A stretch of 26,006 bases of DNA from positions 1 through 26,006 of the forward strand of contig JBCCBN010000024.1 of assembly GCA_039034035.1 (NCBI GenBank), written 5' to 3'. Origin of the DNA: UBA5336 sp039034035 (GTDB lineage Bacteria; Pseudomonadota; Alphaproteobacteria; Caulobacterales; Hyphomonadaceae). The notes under the pieces were generated by a model that saw only the letters and a list, made by a program, of their open reading frames with translations, did not search any database and was not told the DNA's origin. Made by a program: the position numbers and the translations under genes. Positions 15,787 to 24,289 of the stretch are shown one piece after another; position 1 is the stretch's first letter; the number at the start of each line of letters is the position of its first letter.

Positions 15787-18474
15787 TTACAGCAGGCTGT
15801 CCCAGTCTTCTGGCAGGAGGAGGATGTGGGTGTCGGTGCTGGTCCAGAAGGCGTGCAAGTCGAGGCTGACGAATTTGGCGGAGGCGTCTGAGGGCGGGCC
15901 GGAAACAGCTGTGGGCGCTGCCACCGAAACCTCGACCCCATCGAGGACATCGTCGAGCCGGGCATTTTCGAACACGATCTCCACCCCGGAATTCTGGAAG
16001 GTGACATCATTGCCGACCTGCTGGAAATCATCGGCGGCGGCGGCAGGGCTCGAGTAACCGAAGCCGGTCAGGCGGACTGTTTCGCCGGCTGTGAAATCGG
16101 TGACGTGGTCGGTGCCGGTGTCGCCGATATCGAAGATGAATGTGTCGATCCCGCCCTGGCCACTGAGCTGGTCGTCTCCCGAACCGCCGGTCAGTTGGTC
16201 GGCGCCGCTGCCGCCATTCAGCGTGTCGTCGCCCTGGGCGCCGTCCAGCTGGTCATCGCCGGCCGCGCCATTGAGCAGGTCATTGCCGGCCTGGCCGGCC
16301 AGAACGTCGTTCCCACCCTGGCCGAGCAGGCTGTCATCATCGGCGCCGCCGCGCAGAATGTCATTGCCGGTGCCACCGATCAGGGTGTCGTCGCCTGCAT
16401 CCCCATTCAGGATGTCCGCGCCGACCGCGCCAATGATCTGGTCGTTGCCAGCCCCGCCAAACGCGGTGTCGTCGCCGGATGCTCCGCGCAATTCGTCATC
16501 GCCATCGCCGCCGTCAAGTGTATCATCGCCGGCGCCGCTGAGGAGCTGGTCGGTGCCAGCCCCGCCGAGCAGCGTGTCGTCTCCGCCGCCGCCATAGAGC
16601 ACATCGTGTCCCGCGCCGCCGTCGAGCGCGTCGTTCCCGCCGCTGCCGAAGATGGAATCACGGCCCTGTTCGCCCATGACGGTATCGTTGCCGCCGCCGG
16701 CAAAGATGGTGTCGTGACCCTTGTTGCCCAAGATGACATCGTTGCCCTGGCCGCCGCGCAAATCATCGTCCAGCGTGCTGCCTTCGATCTGGTCATTGCC
16801 GGCGCCGCCATAGAGGGAAAACCGGTCGCCCGGCGTCAGGGCCTCGGCGATGAGTGTGTCATTTCCCGCGCCGCCACGCGCCAGATCATTGCCGCCGCCC
16901 ACCCGCAGGACATCGTCGCCGGTTCCGCCCGAGAGCACGTCATTATCGTCATGGGAGTCCGCATCGCCATCGCCATACGCGATCAGGACGTCATTGCCAG
17001 CGCCGCCGGTCAGGATGTCGTCGCCAAATCCGCCAGTGATGCGGTTGTCGCTACTGTCGCCGGCGAGCGTGTCGCTGAAGCCAGAGCCGACCAGGTGGCG
17101 AACATTGCTGATCGTGTCCTGACCGCCGAATCCATCGGTGGCGCTACCGTTTGCAAAATCGGCGACGACCGCGGATGGATCATCGGCATAGGACACCGTG
17201 TCAGCGCTGCCGCGCCCGTCGATCACATCGTTCCCGGCGCCGCCGACGAAAATCATGTTCGCTGCGTCGCCGAGGAGTGTGTCGTTGCCGCTGGTTCCGA
17301 TCAGGGTCTCGATCCCGACAAGTGTGACCCCGGCGGCGGCTTCGAGGTCGAGGAAGAGAGGGCCGGATACGGTGCTGAAGTCGGCGATGTCCGCGCCGCC
17401 GGCGCCATTGATGAACGCGGTGTCGCCCGTCGCGAGGATGATATCGTCGCCGGCGCCGGTGATGACCCGTTCGATTACGGTGCCGGGACCGATGATGACA
17501 TTGCCGCGGCCACCGCCCACATCGGAAATCCCCGTGGATCGGAGGTCGATACGCTGGTCGTTGGCGTGTCCGGAATAGTCCAGCGTGTCCGTGCCGCCGG
17601 TATCGTGGACCGTGTAGGTCGCGCGCGGTGAGCCGGTGCTCGCGTCAAACGCATCCCCCGATGCGGTGGCGCCGAAGCCGTAGACCGTGTCGCCCGGTTC
17701 GTTGTCGGCGAGCCCGTAGAGCGCTTGCAGGGCCAGCATGTCGGCCAGCATCGGGGTGCGCACCCCGCTGGTCGTGCCGACGCCGGCCTCCTGCTGGTCG
17801 AAATAGGACATCACTGTGAGCTGCCAGCTATCGAGGGTGAAAATCGCATTGGCTTCGAAATTGGTGGCGGTGTTATAGGGCCCCGCATGGCCGAGCCCGA
17901 TGGCGTGTCCAATTTCGTGGAGGAAGGTCTGGAACGAGAAGCTGTCGGGCGTGGAGCCATTGTCGACGATCCAGCGGCGGCTGACATTGATGAAGGCGGA
18001 TTCGATGGTGTGGGGTGTGCCGTCCGGGGTTATCCGCACGGCGTCGAAGAATGAGAAGGCGCCGTCCTCGGCGTCGCTGAAGGTGATGTCTGCGTCCTGA
18101 GTGGTTTCGGCGAACTCCAAATTCACGACCGTGGCCCATGCGTCGAAGGCCAGGCGGGCGAGATCGGCGGCGGCTTCGGACAGCCCGTTCACATTGTAGC
18201 TCAGCGTGCGGTCTGCCGAGACGTCCCAGACCACGCCATCAGTCCAGTCGCCATCGGTCGCGTAGCTCCAATAGTCGATCCGAAGATAGTCGGCGACGTC
18301 CTGCACCGTGGCGTTGGCCGGTGCGAGTTGTGTGAAGAGGGCGCCATTGGCAGATCCGCTGCCTGCCGTGAAGTGGGTGTGGACCGGCTGTGCATCGGGA
18401 TCGGAACAGCAGGCGCAGCCGGCGAAATGGCCGAGCACGGGACCGGTGACTGTCTCTGCTTCCTGGTCTGCCAT
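15787..18474 (-). CDS. RTX metalloprotease, serralysin-like (peptidase M10), type I secreted
   Basis: An 895-residue predicted extracellular zinc protease. The N-terminal catalytic domain (about 55-255) has the metzincin motif HEIGHAIGLGH at 186-196 (His186, Glu187, His190, His196) and the Met-turn VMSYF at 221-225. Glycine/aspartate-rich calcium-binding RTX repeats begin weakly near residue 338 and are dense from about 480 to 778. A capping beta region (about 779-850) precedes a 45-residue tail ending PEDWDSLL, which probably carries the export signal. There is no Sec signal peptide, as expected for type I export. The only three cysteines lie at 20, 22 and 23. It converges on the exporter pair with an 18-nt gap. 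It is longer than classical serralysins (about 480 residues) because of the expanded RTX region. Substrate and calcium dependence are inferred from the family. Confidence 0.92.
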   Translation of the reverse strand: MADQEAETVTGPVLGHFAGCACCSDPDAQPVHTHFTAGSGSANGALFTQLAPANATVQDVADYLRIDYWSYATDGDWTDGVVWDVSADRTLSYNVNGLSEAAADLARLAFDAWATVVNLEFAETTQDADITFSDAEDGAFSFFDAVRITPDGTPHTIESAFINVSRRWIVDNGSTPDSFSFQTFLHEIGHAIGLGHAGPYNTATNFEANAIFTLDSWQLTVMSYFDQQEAGVGTTSGVRTPMLADMLALQALYGLADNEPGDTVYGFGATASGDAFDASTGSPRATYTVHDTGGTDTLDYSGHANDQRIDLRSTGISDVGGGRGNVIIGPGTVIERVITGAGDDIILATGDTAFINGAGGADIADFSTVSGPLFLDLEAAAGVTLVGIETLIGTSGNDTLLGDAANMIFVGGAGNDVIDGRGSADTVSYADDPSAVVADFANGSATDGFGGQDTISNVRHLVGSGFSDTLAGDSSDNRITGGFGDDILTGGAGNDVLIAYGDGDADSHDDNDVLSGGTGDDVLRVGGGNDLARGGAGNDTLIAEALTPGDRFSLYGGAGNDQIEGSTLDDDLRGGQGNDVILGNKGHDTIFAGGGNDTVMGEQGRDSIFGSGGNDALDGGAGHDVLYGGGGDDTLLGGAGTDQLLSGAGDDTLDGGDGDDELRGASGDDTAFGGAGNDQIIGAVGADILNGDAGDDTLIGGTGNDILRGGADDDSLLGQGGNDVLAGQAGNDLLNGAAGDDQLDGAQGDDTLNGGSGADQLTGGSGDDQLSGQGGIDTFIFDIGDTGTDHVTDFTAGETVRLTGFGYSSPAAAADDFQQVGNDVTFQNSGVEIVFENARLDDVLDGVEVSVAAPTAVSGPPSDASAKFVSLDLHAFWTSTDTHILLLPEDWDSLL
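16141..17037 (-). repeat. RTX nonapeptide-repeat coding block
   Basis: About thirty copies of the GGxGxDxLx-type nonapeptide (for example GGAGNDVLI, GGGGDDTLL, GGSGDDQLS) are encoded in tandem, residues about 480-778 of the protease. The nucleotide sequence is correspondingly repetitive, which gives a long spurious open frame on the opposite strand. Each turn is expected to bind calcium in a parallel beta-roll outside the cell. Confidence 0.9.
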
Positions 18475-18530
18475 GGCTGGCTGTACCCCGCATAACCGCC
18501 GCTTGCTGCGTGCGCCTCGATTACGTGGTC

Positions 18531-18558
18531 ATAATAGCGGGATTTGCGCCTTTGAACA
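18531..18558 (-). promoter_or_regulatory. Candidate promoter of the RTX metalloprotease
   Basis: On the minus strand TATTAT (18531-18536) is a strong -10 and TGTTCA (18553-18558) a moderate -35, with 16-nt spacing. This would leave a leader of about 50 nt before the ATG at 18474. The sigma factor is inferred from the hexamers only. Confidence 0.35.
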
Positions 18559-18598
18559 CGGCGGGGCGCATTCTGGCGCTTTGGTGGATACGGGGGCT

Positions 18599-19426
18599 TT
18601 ACCTATGTAGTGGGAAGGTGAGGCTCCAGTCCAAGCGGTCGCTGTCGCCGTCCAGATGGCCCGGCAGGCCAATGGTCATGCTGGTGTGCCCGCCGTCCGG
18701 TGCGGCGCGATAGGTACCGAACGCGCGGTCCCAGATCGACAGGCAGAAGCCGAAATTCGTGTCATGCTCGTCGCGGCGGACCGAATGGTGGACGCGGTGC
18801 ATGTCCGGTGTGACCATCACCGTGCGCAGGGCTCGGTCGAGCCAGGTGGGAAGCGCAAGGTTCGCATGGTTGAACAAGGCGCTGGCGTTCAGCAACACTT
18901 CGAAGACAAGCACGGCGATCGCGGCCGGACCGAGTAGCAGGATGATGGCGAGCTTGTAGCCCGCGGACAGGATGATCTCGGCAGGGTGAAAGCGCAGGGC
19001 GCTGGAGGCATCGAGGTCGCGGTCGGCATGGTGGACCCGATGGAGCCTCCAGAGCAGCGGCACCTTGTGGGTGACCAGGTGCTGGAACCAGATCGCGAGA
19101 TCCAGCAGCGCGACGGCGGCGATGACTTCGAGCCAGAACGGAAGCTCCAGCCAATGGAAAAGGCCGACACCGAGCGTTGCGGCCAGGCCCGCAGCGGCGA
19201 CGCCGGCTATAAACGGCGCGGCGATGGCTATGGCGCGGACCAGCCCGGTTGCGAGAAGGAGCATGGCGCCATTGGTCGCCCAGCGCTGCCACCGGTTGGC
19301 CAGGCGAGCCCGGCGAGGGGCGAGCGTTTCCAGCGCGGAGAACAGTATGAACGCCGCAGCGAAGAGGCCGAGGCGGATCGCGGGCTCTGAAATGCCGAAC
19401 AGGGTGAGCGGGGTGGGGTCGGTCAT
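18599..19426 (-). CDS. Sterol desaturase/fatty acid hydroxylase superfamily membrane protein
   Basis: A 275-residue integral inner-membrane di-iron oxygenase-type protein. Histidine clusters HLVTH (116-120), HRVHH (129-133), the isolated His187 in FNHAN, and HRVHH (210-214) match the eight-histidine iron site of the family. Hydrophobic helices are visible near 15-35, 50-72, 75-92, 98-116 and 155-182. I chose the ATG at 19426, since the longer open frame upstream lacks coding character and reads into the neighbouring gap. Bacterial members hydroxylate or desaturate carotenoids, fatty acyl chains, hopanoids or sterol-like lipids, and the substrate here cannot be told. It is co-directional with the RTX gene but separated from it by about 120 nt containing a likely promoter, so they are probably separate transcripts. 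Confidence 0.88.
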   Translation of the reverse strand: MTDPTPLTLFGISEPAIRLGLFAAAFILFSALETLAPRRARLANRWQRWATNGAMLLLATGLVRAIAIAAPFIAGVAAAGLAATLGVGLFHWLELPFWLEVIAAVALLDLAIWFQHLVTHKVPLLWRLHRVHHADRDLDASSALRFHPAEIILSAGYKLAIILLLGPAAIAVLVFEVLLNASALFNHANLALPTWLDRALRTVMVTPDMHRVHHSVRRDEHDTNFGFCLSIWDRAFGTYRAAPDGGHTSMTIGLPGHLDGDSDRLDWSLTFPLHR

Positions 19427-19511
19427 GTTTTGGCGTTGCCCCGATGGGAGCCCGAGCGGCGTGCTTGGGGGCGCGCTCGGGTGCCCCTTCGCCGCGTGGC
19501 TCGGAACCCGG

Positions 19512-20048
19512 TCAGGTCTGCACCCCGGTGCGGTTGCGGAACACCTGGAGCAGGGAGAGCTGCTCGGCGGTTGGAGGGCCATCGGCTTCGGTGACCGCGA
19601 CCAGCATGCCGTCCAGATCAACGATCTCCTTGGGCCCGATGCCGGACGCGTTCAGCACGAGATTCGCCATGCGGTCGACTACGGCGTGGGGCGCTGGCGA
19701 ATTGCGCAGCAGGAAGGCGGCATGGGTGAGCAGGGCGTCGGCATCGGCGGTGTCGACCTGAAACTCGTCGGTGATGATCTCCATCATTACCGAGCGCGCC
19801 TCGGCCGAGGTTTCGCCATCGGCGCGGGCGATCTCCAGCATCATCACAGACGCGGCCTCGCGCGGGTCGTCGACCAGTTTTAGGCCGCTCTTGCCGGTCT
19901 TTCGCTTGAACGCCAGCTTGCGCGGAAGGTTCGCAGCGGTTTGTGCGATACTGCCGAGTTCCCGGGCCGCCTCGGCAGCCTGGCGCACGCGCCACTGCCA
20001 GAGCGCGATGCCTGAGACAATCGCAATGATCAGTGCGATGATGTGCAT
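19512..20048 (-). CDS. TerB-like domain protein with N-terminal membrane anchor
   Basis: A 178-residue protein with one N-terminal hydrophobic helix (about 2-19) followed by a basic linker and a helical domain (about 60-175). That domain resembles the TerB/tellurite-resistance TerB family in its acidic helix pattern: a segment with EIARADGETSAEARSVMMEII (near 76-96), then DALLTHAAFLL, and a final DLDGMLVAVTEADG turn. The start ATG at 20048 has GGAG five nt upstream on the minus strand. TerB-like domains are associated with stress response and membrane-linked metal sensing, but function is unproven here. No ter operon partners are nearby, so tellurite resistance should not be assumed. An alternative label would be a hypothetical membrane-anchored protein. 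Confidence 0.65.
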   Translation of the reverse strand: MHIIALIIAIVSGIALWQWRVRQAAEAARELGSIAQTAANLPRKLAFKRKTGKSGLKLVDDPREAASVMMLEIARADGETSAEARSVMMEIITDEFQVDTADADALLTHAAFLLRNSPAPHAVVDRMANLVLNASGIGPKEIVDLDGMLVAVTEADGPPTAEQLSLLQVFRNRTGVQT

Positions 20049-20271
20049 GAGAGCTCCGTGGTCACCTGTCGGCGGCCTCCGCGCTCTGCCGACCTTCCCA
20101 ATATAGGACCGACAGGTGGGATGATAAATGCAAAAGGGGGTGAGCGTGCCTCTTGCGCACGGCAGGTCTGGTCCGCGCCTCGCGCGTCGGAGCGATCTCA
20201 GAGGCGTGCGGCAAGCGGGCCGACCGATTGGCCGGGCCCGCGATTGGCTTTTCGCCGAGAGCGTTGGCGGC

Positions 20272-22473
20272 TTAAGGCTGGCCGCCGGCTTCATCGGCGG
20301 GCGTTGCCAGATGGGCCTGTTCGACAACATAGGCGCGGATCGCCTCGGCGTCGTCTTCGCTGAGCGTACTGTCGAAGGAGACCATGCCGACATCGCGCAG
20401 TGTGCCATCCAGCGTCACGCTCTTCCAACTCGCGGCATCGCCGGAGATGGCCGACCATCGGAGGTCGGGCAGGACGCCTGAACTGATCGCGAACTCGCCA
20501 TGGCAGACGGCACAATTTCGCTGATACTTGGCCAGGCCCGTGTTCAGCATGGCCTCGTCGCCAAAGGGTTCGGTGGCGGCGACCCGTTCGATCATCGGCA
20601 GGTCGACATCGGCGATCAGGGCGTTACCGCCGAGTTTGAACGTCACCACCTTACCAACAACGGGCGGGACCGGCTTCTCATAGGCGAATCCCGCAGCCAA
20701 GGCGTAAGCGGAGCCCCAACCCGTCGTAATGGTGACGTGTTGTTCTCCATCAATTTCGAACGTGCCGGGCCCGGACGCGCCGCCGGATTTCAGGTCGTAG
20801 GACCAGACCTTCTCGCCAGTGGCCGCATCATAGGCGGCAAACTCGCCGGTCAGCTTACCTTGGAAGACCAGGCCGCCCGCGGTGGAGAGGACGCCGCCAT
20901 TCCAGGCGTTCTCGTGCTCCACAGTCCAGCGCGGTGTCTGCGCCACCGGGTCCCAGGCAATCAGCCGGCCCTTCAGCGTGGACCGAAGGGCGGTGATGGT
21001 ACCGGGTGGAAGCTCAACGGCCCTGCCTGCGGCAAAGTCAAACCCGGTGTTCCAGGTCGTGTCAGCCAATGCGGCGCTGGAACTTTCGGCATAAGAGCCC
21101 GGGATTTCCTGGGCCGGGATATAGGCGAGATTGAGGTCCGGATTGAACGCCATCGGATGCCAGTTATGGGCGCCCAGAGGGCCAGGCGACTGGAAGAAGG
21201 CGGCATTGCCGGCCCGGGCCTCGGGGGCTTCGATTGGACGGCCGGTCTCATCGAGGCCAGTGGCCCAGTTCATCGGAACGAAGGCTTCGCCGGAGATGTA
21301 TTCGCCGGTCTCGGCATCGATCACGTAGAAGAAGCCGTTCTTCGGCGCTTGCATGGCCACGCGGCGGACGGCGCCGTCTTCGCCGACCGGGAGGTCAGCG
21401 AGAATGATGGTCTGGGTCGCGGTGTAGTCCCAATTGTCGCCGGGCGTCGTTTGGAAGTGCCATTTGTACGCGCCGGTCTTCGCATCAACCGCCATGATTG
21501 AAGAAAGGAAGAAATTGTCGCCGCCCGCAGGGTCGCGCAGGGCGTGGTTCCAGGGCGAGCCATTGCCGACACCGAAGATGAGTTGGCCATTGACCTCGTC
21601 ATAGACAATCGAGTCCCACACGGTGCCGCCGCCGCCATCACGGGTCCAGGCGCCTTCATCGCCCCAGGTGTCGTTGGCGACAGTTTCGAAAATGGCGTCG
21701 GAGGCGGCGCCATCGGCCTGCTTGTTCGGGTTGGGCGTGGTATAGAAGCGCCAGGCCAGCTTGCCGGTATTGGTGTCGTAGGCGGAGATATAGCCGCGGA
21801 CGCCCAGTTCAGCGCCGCCATTTCCGATATAGACCAGGCCATCAACCGTCCGAGGGGCACCGGTGATGGTGTAGGGCTTGGACTGGTCGACCGTCACGGT
21901 GGACCAGATGCGCTCTCCGGATTCTGCATCCAGCGCTTCGAGCCGCCCATCGATCACGCCGACGAACACCTTGCCATCATACACCGCGACGCCGCGGTTC
22001 ACCACATCGCAGCAGGCCTTGACGCCGACCGCCTTGTCGGCGCCGGGATCGTAGACCCACAGCTCTTCGCCCGTATCGGCGTCGAGCGCGTAAACCACTG
22101 ACCAGGCCGACGTGACATACATCACCCCATCGACCACGATGGGCGTGCTTTCCACGCCGCGCGACGTTTTAAGGTCATAGGTCCAGGCGACGCCAAGCTG
22201 GGCGATTGTGTTGGTATTGATCTTCTGCAGGCTGGAATGGCGTTGTTCGTCGTAGGTGCCGCCATAGGTGAGCCATTCGGCAGCTGCACTCGCGGTGCTG
22301 ATCCGGTCTGTATCGACGGCGGCGAAGCTTTCGCTCGCCGCTGCCTCAGGGGCTGGCGCTGCATCTTCGGTTTCGGGTGCGGGACTGGACGCCCCGGGCC
22401 AGCCGCACGCCGCCAAGGCGAGGGACAGGGCAATTGCCGCGACGGCCCGGACGGCCGATCCTCTATGGGCCAT
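20272..22473 (-). CDS. PQQ-dependent quinohaemoprotein dehydrogenase, predicted lipoprotein
   Basis: A 733-residue periplasmic quinoprotein of the type II alcohol dehydrogenase group, oxidising an alcohol or related substrate and passing electrons through an attached cytochrome c domain. Trp-containing beta-propeller blades span about 65-600. The vicinal disulphide pair that lies over PQQ is Cys154-Cys155 (KACCD). Likely active-site residues are Glu108 (VESTP), Asn304 (GNGSPWN) and Asp346 (GDNWD). The C-terminal haem site is CAVCH (654-658), with Met697 a possible axial ligand. The N-terminus is a signal sequence with a lipobox LAAC (Cys23) followed by a Pro/Ala/Glu-rich spacer, suggesting membrane anchoring. 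GGAGG lies 8 nt before the ATG. No PQQ synthesis genes are in view. The substrate is unknown. Confidence 0.92.
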   Translation of the reverse strand: MAHRGSAVRAVAAIALSLALAACGWPGASSPAPETEDAAPAPEAAASESFAAVDTDRISTASAAAEWLTYGGTYDEQRHSSLQKINTNTIAQLGVAWTYDLKTSRGVESTPIVVDGVMYVTSAWSVVYALDADTGEELWVYDPGADKAVGVKACCDVVNRGVAVYDGKVFVGVIDGRLEALDAESGERIWSTVTVDQSKPYTITGAPRTVDGLVYIGNGGAELGVRGYISAYDTNTGKLAWRFYTTPNPNKQADGAASDAIFETVANDTWGDEGAWTRDGGGGTVWDSIVYDEVNGQLIFGVGNGSPWNHALRDPAGGDNFFLSSIMAVDAKTGAYKWHFQTTPGDNWDYTATQTIILADLPVGEDGAVRRVAMQAPKNGFFYVIDAETGEYISGEAFVPMNWATGLDETGRPIEAPEARAGNAAFFQSPGPLGAHNWHPMAFNPDLNLAYIPAQEIPGSYAESSSAALADTTWNTGFDFAAGRAVELPPGTITALRSTLKGRLIAWDPVAQTPRWTVEHENAWNGGVLSTAGGLVFQGKLTGEFAAYDAATGEKVWSYDLKSGGASGPGTFEIDGEQHVTITTGWGSAYALAAGFAYEKPVPPVVGKVVTFKLGGNALIADVDLPMIERVAATEPFGDEAMLNTGLAKYQRNCAVCHGEFAISSGVLPDLRWSAISGDAASWKSVTLDGTLRDVGMVSFDSTLSEDDAEAIRAYVVEQAHLATPADEAGGQP

Positions 22474-22562
22474 TTGATACTCCTCCCGATCTGCGGATTA
22501 TTCCCGCTAGGTTGTGCCGAACACTATAATCCCCGGGAAGAAAGTCGACCCTTTTCCCCGCG

Positions 22563-23453
22563 TCAGGGCGTAGCGGCGGCGCTGGTCAGGTCGGCCTGGG
22601 CGGCGTCTATGGCGGCGGCGATGGCCTCGGCCCAGTCTCTTCGTGTCGTTGCCGCTTCGGCGCCGGGTGGGAATGTCACCGAGCGCGATGCGTTGACGGC
22701 GCCGCCAGCAAGCGCGGTCCCGGACTGGCCGTCGGGTACGAAGCCGGCCAGCGCGTCCTTGGCGCCCGCCCCTTGGGTGCCGTAGCCCGGGACAAGGAAC
22801 AGCGCCGTGGGCAGGGCGCGCCGGAGGGCTCTGGCCTCATCAGGACCGGTGGCGCCAGCAACGATCATCAGGTTCGACCAGCCCGACGCGGACGCCAATC
22901 GCTCACAGAGGGGCTGCAACGCTTCAGCGACGCGGAGATAGAGCGGCGCGCCTTCCACCGAGAGGGCCTGGAAATCGGCTGCGCCGGGGTTTGACGTTCG
23001 CGCGAGGACGGCTAACCCGCTGCCCGTTGTCTCGGCGCGGCGGACAAAAGGCTCAAGCGTGTCGAGGCCCATATAGGGGTTCACGGTGATACAATGGGCC
23101 GGGAACGGCGCGTCTTCGCCAAGATAGGCGGCGGCATAGCCTTCGGCGGTGGAGCCAATATCGCCGCGCTTGGCATCTATGATCACGAGCAGGCCAGCGT
23201 CGCGGGCGGCTCGGGTGACTGTCTGCAGGGCCTCCATGCCGGCGGGACCGTGGCGTTCAAAAAGCCCGGCCTGGGGTTTCACGATACCGGCGCGCCCGGC
23301 GGCGATCTCGACCAGCGCCTGCCCCCATTCTCCGAGCCCCTCCGGCGTGTCGCCACCGAACAGGGCCGGGACCCGGCCGGGATGGGGATCGATCCCGACG
23401 CAAAGCGGTCCATGGCGGGCGGTCGCGGCGGTGAAGGCGTCGGCAAAAATCAT
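22563..23453 (-). CDS. pyrF: Orotidine 5'-phosphate decarboxylase, type 2
   Basis: This enzyme catalyses decarboxylation of OMP to UMP, the last step of de novo pyrimidine synthesis, in the cytosol. The 296-residue length and the motifs fit the larger type 2 (mycobacterial/myxobacterial-like) subfamily. GIDPH is at 20-24, KPQ at 59-61, and the catalytic DAKRGDIGST at 93-102 includes Lys95 and Asp98. The phosphate-binding segment LFLVPGYGTQGA lies in the C-terminal third. Its ATG overlaps the stop of the upstream protease by 4 nt (ATGA), so it is the last gene of a DUF350-protease-pyrF operon. The C-terminus ends in an Ala-rich helix. Confidence 0.94.
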   Translation of the reverse strand: MIFADAFTAATARHGPLCVGIDPHPGRVPALFGGDTPEGLGEWGQALVEIAAGRAGIVKPQAGLFERHGPAGMEALQTVTRAARDAGLLVIIDAKRGDIGSTAEGYAAAYLGEDAPFPAHCITVNPYMGLDTLEPFVRRAETTGSGLAVLARTSNPGAADFQALSVEGAPLYLRVAEALQPLCERLASASGWSNLMIVAGATGPDEARALRRALPTALFLVPGYGTQGAGAKDALAGFVPDGQSGTALAGGAVNASRSVTFPPGAEAATTRRDWAEAIAAAIDAAQADLTSAAATP

Positions 23454-24274
23454 CGTTCGACCTCGCAGGCGACTTTCACCACTTGCAGGGCGTTGCGGAA
23501 ATCATCGGCGCGGCGACCATAATCAGCCACCGAAATGGCACTGGCACGACCGTCGGCGGGGGTGATGCCCTGGCGCTCCAGAAAGCTGGCAATGGAGCGG
23601 GGGGCAGCGGTGTAGATCCGGCCCCGGCGGGGACTTTCGGCGACGATCACGCCCCGGGCCTGACCCTCTGCATCGAATACGGGGCCGCCACTGAGCCCGC
23701 CGAGGGAACCGAACAGGCCGCGAGTCCGGCCCAACTCTGCCCAGGCGAGCACCGGCTCTTCGTTGCGGCGCGCGCCTCTGGTGACCAGTCGGGAGCGGGC
23801 GAGCAGGCGGGTGGCAACTTCGCCGGGCCGGCCTTGAGGGTAGCCGATGTGGAAGCCGACCTCGCCGACCCGAAGGTCATTGGTGAGATTGAGGTCCACG
23901 GCGCGAAGGCTACGCCCGGTCTGGAGGAGGGCGAGGTCGCTGTCAGGATCAACGCTGAACCGGGCGACAGTGACATAGCGATTGGGCGCAACCAGCAGGC
24001 TGACGCGCCGGCAGCCATCAACCACGTGGCGGGCGGTGAGCCAGTTTCCCCGGCGGTCGATGGCGAAAGCGGTGCCGACCCCGTTCTGTGGGGCGGTCAC
24101 CTGGACCAGGACGGTTTCGTCGAACGCGGACGGTTCGGGCAGGGACGGGCCTTCCTCCAGCAGGGTCTCGGGCAGCGGTTCTGGCGCATCGAGCCGATCA
24201 TTATCGCCCAGGAACAGGACCCAGATGACGAGGCCCAGAACGAGGGCGTAGATGATCCAGTCGGGGATACGCAA
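23450..24274 (-). CDS. Membrane-anchored trypsin-like serine protease (S1/HtrA-like, no PDZ)
   Basis: A 274-residue protein with an N-terminal transmembrane helix (about 6-23) and an acidic/proline linker (25-50). The chymotrypsin-fold domain shows the triad His83 (TARHVVD), Asp113 (DSDLALL) and Ser195 (GLSGGP). The usual Asp of GDSGGP is Leu, as is common in divergent bacterial members. No PDZ domain follows; the C-terminal 40 residues end in VKVACEVER. The first possible start is the TTG at 24274, because an in-frame stop lies 15 nt upstream and no ATG or other Met occurs in the frame. AAGGA precedes it by 11 nt. It is sandwiched between DUF350 and pyrF, overlapping pyrF by 4 nt. It is probably a periplasm-facing envelope protease. 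Confidence 0.82.
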   Translation of the reverse strand: MRIPDWIIYALVLGLVIWVLFLGDNDRLDAPEPLPETLLEEGPSLPEPSAFDETVLVQVTAPQNGVGTAFAIDRRGNWLTARHVVDGCRRVSLLVAPNRYVTVARFSVDPDSDLALLQTGRSLRAVDLNLTNDLRVGEVGFHIGYPQGRPGEVATRLLARSRLVTRGARRNEEPVLAWAELGRTRGLFGSLGGLSGGPVFDAEGQARGVIVAESPRRGRIYTAAPRSIASFLERQGITPADGRASAISVADYGRRADDFRNALQVVKVACEVER

Positions 24275-24289
24275 CGCTTCGGCTTGTCC

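Noticed and set aside
16105..17631. 508-codon plus-strand frame opposite the RTX protease
   Set aside because: It is the complement of the repetitive Gly/Asp RTX codons and yields a Val/Ala/Ile-rich repeat without domain features. Long mirror frames are expected opposite RTX genes.
20200..20271. Possible GC-rich stem after the PQQ dehydrogenase stop as a terminator
   Set aside because: CGGGCC and GGCCCG can pair around a 13-nt loop, but no T run follows in the direction of transcription and several alternative pairings exist.
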